Assembly: GCA_017416055.1 (NCBI GenBank)
Contig: JAFQDI010000235.1
Location: 1-7,553, forward strand
Source of the DNA: Lachnospiraceae bacterium
Lineage (GTDB): Bacteria > Bacillota_A > Clostridia > Lachnospirales > Lachnospiraceae
Length of the DNA stretch: 7,553 nt
Direction: 5' to 3'
This document shows positions 4,792-7,553 of the stretch, piece by piece. Made by a program: the position numbers and the translations under genes. The notes beneath the pieces are model-generated. The model worked only from the letters and a program-made list of their open reading frames with translations. It did no database searches and had not been told where the DNA came from. Positions within the stretch are counted from its first letter, which is position 1. The number at the start of each line of letters is the position of its first letter.

Positions 4792-5517
4792 ATGATTCGA
4801 ATCGCTATCTGTGATGACTCTGCGGTTTTCTTATCACAAACGCAGTTTATGCTTGAGCACTGGGATGACAAACCTCAGGTAGTCCATACCCAGCTATTCG
4901 AGGATGGAGACAGTTTGATTCAAGCCCATCTTGACCACCCCTTTGACATTATCCTTCTGGATGTGGTGATGCCCCTTCTGAACGGTATTGATACCGCCAG
5001 AGAGTTGCGGGAGCAGGACAAGACTGTGAAGATTGTTTTTCTGACCTCCTCGGCAGAGTTCGCTGTGGAGTCCTATACCGTCAAAGCGAGCAACTATCTG
5101 CTGAAGCCGGTGGTTCCCGCCAAACTTTTCGCCTGTCTGGATGAGCTGATTACTGAACTTGAAGCCAACGGACGATGCCTCAATATAAAGGGGGGTGATT
5201 CCACCCATCACGTTTTATTGTCAAGCATCGAATTTGCTGAGGCTCAGAACAAACAGGTTCGATTCGCTCTGGCCGACGGAAAATCTATTCTTTCCCCGGA
5301 ACCACTCTATTCTTATGAAGATAAACTCGTTTTGGACGACGGTTTTTTCAAATGCCACCGCAGTTATATTGTAAATCTTCATGCAATCGACAGTTTCACA
5401 CAGAAAGAGATCACGATGCATTCCGGCACTCGTATCCCGATTTCGCGAAGCTGTCAGAAGAACTTTGAATCCATCTATTTTTCTGTCCTTTTCGGAAAGG
5501 CGGGTGAAGAAAAGTGA
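4792..5517 (+). CDS. LytTR-family response regulator (AgrA-like)
   Basis: The protein has 241 residues. Its start is supported by AAAGGAGG 6 nt before the ATG. The N-terminal receiver domain (about 2-120) has the acidic pair Asp8/Asp9 (ICDD), phospho-acceptor Asp57 in ILLDVVMP, Thr85 and Lys105 in LLKP. All the switch residues are therefore present. The C-terminal LytTR DNA-binding domain (about 135-235) shows the family hallmark FKCHRSYIVNL (His189, Arg190) and IPISRS near the end. LytTR proteins bind pairs of 9-bp direct repeats with 12-13 bp spacers, and such repeats lie just upstream of this gene. It overlaps the kinase gene by 4 nt and should be phosphorylated by it. I infer control of its own operon and of the divergent TasA/SipW operon. 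The ligand system is unknown, and no AgrB or AgrD is visible. Confidence 0.95.
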   Translation: MIRIAICDDSAVFLSQTQFMLEHWDDKPQVVHTQLFEDGDSLIQAHLDHPFDIILLDVVMPLLNGIDTARELREQDKTVKIVFLTSSAEFAVESYTVKASNYLLKPVVPAKLFACLDELITELEANGRCLNIKGGDSTHHVLLSSIEFAEAQNKQVRFALADGKSILSPEPLYSYEDKLVLDDGFFKCHRSYIVNLHAIDSFTQKEITMHSGTRIPISRSCQKNFESIYFSVLFGKAGEEK

Positions 5518-6779
5518 TTGATACCGTTCTATTCTTTGTCCACTACGCCCTGCTTTTATTTTTCGGAATCACGTTGTCTGTCGCCTTCTCGGGTGTCCGG
5601 CCTTCCAAAAATGCGGTTTATCCCCTAATTTCTCTCTTTGCTGCCTGTGCCGTGCTTCAGATTTTGGTTTTTGTATGGCTTGGGGAAGATATGACCTGGA
5701 AGCTTTATCCGCTGATTACACACGTTCCCATCGGAATCACCTTATGTTTTGTTTTTCGGAAGCGGATCACTACGGTCTTTGCCGCTATCGCATCGGCGTA
5801 TCTGTGTTGTCAACCCGCCAACTGGATAGGGTTGCTGTCCGATGCCTTGTTTGGCAAGGAAGCGATCACCCATTCCGCACAGATTATTTCTCTGCTGACC
5901 GTTGGTTTCCTTGTACTGCGCTATTTTGCTCTCTATATTTCAGAGCTGTACAACAAAGAGAACCGCAACGTCCTCATTTTCGGCAGTATTCCCCTTGTCT
6001 ATTATCTGTTTGACTACATTATGGGAATCTACACCGATTTCTGGCACAATAATAACCGTGTGGCTGCGGAGTTCCTCCCTTTCTTCCTCTGTATCGTCTT
6101 TATGATTTTCTGCATCATATATTATAAGGAATACGAACAGAAAGCCGATGCTGAGCGCAAAGAACAGATCATCCGTATTACGGCGGAACAGCAGGAAAAG
6201 GAGATCGCCTCCATCCGAAAAAGCAACCTTGAAACGCGCCTGTTGCGCCATGACATGCGTCTGCTCCTCAACAATCTGGCTTTGAGTATCGAACAGGAGG
6301 ACAAGGAAACCTCGCTCAAACTCATCTCCGGATACGTGTCGAATGTGGATGCAGCCTCGCTCCATCGTTACTGCGGGAATGATACGATAAACTACGTCCT
6401 CACTAATTTCGAACAAAAATGCCATGATTCGGAAGTGAAGTTCGTCACCACTGTGAGCTTAGATGAATTAAAAATTGATGAGATCCTATTCTCCTCTATC
6501 CTGTCCAATGCGCTGGATAACGCACTAAACGCACAGCTAGAGCTGCCACCCGTTAACCGCGAAATTAAACTGTTGCTGAAAATTTCCAATGGCAAACTAC
6601 TGCTCTCTGTCAGCAATCCGTTTCGTAAGGCACCAGCCTTCGCAAACGGTCTTCCCCTCACTGACAAAAAGGGACACGGTTATGGTACCCAGAGTATTCG
6701 CTATATGACCGAACGCCTCGGTGGTAAATGTCAGTTTATACTGCAAAACGATAAGTTTATTCTTCGCGTCATCATTTAA
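5514..6779 (+). CDS. GHKL sensor histidine kinase (AgrC-like), cognate of the LytTR regulator
   Basis: The protein has 421 residues and starts at a GTG that overlaps the regulator's stop (GTGA, 5514-5517), so translation is coupled. The N-terminal half holds about six membrane helices (roughly 5-25, 38-55, 65-85, 120-142, 152-170 and 185-205), the sensor design of AgrC-type kinases. A short coiled-coil linker (about 206-240) follows. The phospho-acceptor motif is LLRHDMRLLLNN (His246). The ATP-binding domain has the N box SNALDNALNA (Asn332, Asn336), SNPF, and the G box GHGYGTQSIRYM (387-398). All catalytic motifs are intact. The stimulus is unknown; AgrC-type kinases usually detect peptides, but no peptide gene is visible here. 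It ends one base before a terminator hairpin. Confidence 0.94.
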   Translation: MIDTVLFFVHYALLLFFGITLSVAFSGVRPSKNAVYPLISLFAACAVLQILVFVWLGEDMTWKLYPLITHVPIGITLCFVFRKRITTVFAAIASAYLCCQPANWIGLLSDALFGKEAITHSAQIISLLTVGFLVLRYFALYISELYNKENRNVLIFGSIPLVYYLFDYIMGIYTDFWHNNNRVAAEFLPFFLCIVFMIFCIIYYKEYEQKADAERKEQIIRITAEQQEKEIASIRKSNLETRLLRHDMRLLLNNLALSIEQEDKETSLKLISGYVSNVDAASLHRYCGNDTINYVLTNFEQKCHDSEVKFVTTVSLDELKIDEILFSSILSNALDNALNAQLELPPVNREIKLLLKISNGKLLLSVSNPFRKAPAFANGLPLTDKKGHGYGTQSIRYMTERLGGKCQFILQNDKFILRVII

Positions 6780-6808
6780 AAAAGGACTGTCTGAAAACAG
6801 TCCTTTTT
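6780..6808. terminator. Bidirectional rho-independent terminator between convergent genes
   Basis: An 11-bp perfect stem, AAAAGGACTGT (6780-6790) with ACAGTCCTTTT (6797-6807), closes a 6-nt loop. It is flanked by a T-run on the plus side and by a longer T-run on the minus strand (6783 down to 6777). It directly follows the kinase stop codon and serves both convergent transcripts. Confidence 0.92.
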
Positions 6809-6835
6809 CCTATTCCGGCTGATAGCCTATTCCGG
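6809..6835. repeat. Short direct repeat at the end of the convergent kinase gene
   Basis: The 10-mer CCTATTCCGG occurs at 6809-6818 and again at 6826-6835, 17 bp apart. The second copy includes the stop codon of the minus-strand kinase gene. It may be a small local duplication, with no evident function. Confidence 0.4.
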
Positions 6836-7553
6836 TAATACGATTCTTAGATAAAACCAGCCATCCTTCACTTTATAGTCTGCAAATCCGTTATTCCGCT
6901 CACAGAACGAATGGATCGATCTGGTCCCGATCCCATGCCCCGGCTCCTTAGAAACAGGTCTGCCCTGTTTATCAAACTCAACTTCTCCGTCAAACGGATT
7001 GCTGATCTGGAACATCAACTGTGGTCTGGCGACACACCGGCACCGGATCACACGCCGGCCTTCCGGCAGCTTCGCGCAGGCATGGATCGCATTCTCCAAC
7101 GCATTTGCCAGCACCACCGACAGTTCGTTATCATCCACCCGGAGGCGTTTCGGCACCGCAAGGGACGCTTCGATGCATATCCCTTTCGCCTTCGCCCGAG
7201 AAAAATAGGAATTAAACACGATATCCAGAATCGGATTTGCACAATAGCGTTCAACAGACACTGCCTGTAAAGGTTCCACCGCGGTACTGATGTATTCCTT
7301 CGCCTGTTCGTACTCTCTCTGCTCCAACATTGAGCCGATGGTTGTCAGCTGATGGCGCAGATCATGTCTGGCGATTTGGATCAACTCCTCACGTTCTGCA
7401 TTCTGGCGAATCCGGTTTTCCAGATTGGCAGTTTGGACACGCAGCACTTCTTCCTCACGTTCCATCAGATGAATTTTGTTCTGGTGAAATAATACGCGTA
7501 AGATTGTGAAATACATCAACGGCATCAGCAGCAATAATAGCATCATCGCCGGA
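6827..7553 (-). CDS. GHKL sensor histidine kinase, 5' end cut by window edge
   Basis: The frame is open to the right edge, and only the C-terminal 240 or so residues are visible. An ATG at 7546 is probably internal, because it falls within a hydrophobic helix (MMLLLLLMPLMYF) that looks like the last membrane segment of a sensor. A charged coiled-coil linker follows, then the histidine motif IARHDLRHQL (His codon at 7366-7364). The motif VERYCANPILD matches LHRYCGNDTINY in the other kinase. The ATP site has the N box ANALENAIHA, SNPF and GHGIGTRSIHSF. The protein is clearly paralogous to the kinase at 5514-6779 and lies tail to tail with it. Its regulator is presumably beyond the right edge. 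It may belong to a separate two-component system; a link to the matrix operon is not shown. Confidence 0.9.
   Translation of the reverse strand, partial: PAMMLLLLLMPLMYFTILRVLFHQNKIHLMEREEEVLRVQTANLENRIRQNAEREELIQIARHDLRHQLTTIGSMLEQREYEQAKEYISTAVEPLQAVSVERYCANPILDIVFNSYFSRAKAKGICIEASLAVPKRLRVDDNELSVVLANALENAIHACAKLPEGRRVIRCRCVARPQLMFQISNPFDGEVEFDKQGRPVSKEPGHGIGTRSIHSFCERNNGFADYKVKDGWFYLRIVLPE

Noticed and set aside
4632..4871. Minus-strand open frame of 79 codons across the divergent promoter region
   Set aside because: It overlaps the regulator's start, promoter and the repeat array, has no ribosome site that I can see, and its product has no recognisable domain.
5940..6425. Minus-strand open frame of 161 codons inside the kinase gene
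   Set aside because: It is fully antisense to a well-supported kinase with intact motifs, so it is a frame shadow.

Overview
The window looks like a chromosomal segment of a low-to-mid GC Firmicute, most likely class Clostridia (gut Lachnospiraceae/Oscillospiraceae type). I infer this from the strong AGGAGG-type ribosome sites, the ER-type SipW signal peptidases with TasA/CalY-like substrates, and the LytTR/GHKL two-component genes. No species-level assignment can be made from the sequence alone.

Left part (1-4511, all on the minus strand): a six-gene set reading right to left. It encodes a SipW-type signal peptidase (3855-4511), a TasA/CalY-like secreted fibre-type protein (2734-3708), a second TasA-related protein with a sortase-like TPFTG tail (1786-2559), a second SipW-type peptidase (1229-1798), a small secreted or membrane-anchored protein (742-1272), and a further AKY-type secreted protein cut by the left edge (1-730). 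The last four genes are tightly packed, with overlaps of 13 and 44 nt and a gap of 11 nt. The two larger gaps, before and after the TasA-like gene, hold clusters of RNA hairpins. These suggest that this gene is expressed or stabilised separately from the rest of the operon.

Middle (4512-4791): a divergent intergenic region with -10 boxes facing both ways. Between them lie three 9-bp direct repeats, plus a degenerate fourth, spaced exactly 21 bp start to start. This is the geometry expected of a LytTR-family response regulator binding site. The repeats sit between the matrix operon and the regulator operon, so one regulator array could control both.

Right part (4792-7553): a LytTR response regulator (4792-5517) overlaps by 4 nt a six-helix GHKL sensor kinase (5514-6779), forming an AgrA/AgrC-like pair. 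A bidirectional terminator (6780-6808) separates it from a convergent second GHKL kinase, which is cut by the right edge (6827-7553).

Working model (inference): the two-component system senses an unknown signal, binds the 21-bp-period array, autoregulates, and switches on a TasA-like matrix operon. That operon carries two dedicated signal peptidases and a candidate cell-wall anchor for the fibre.
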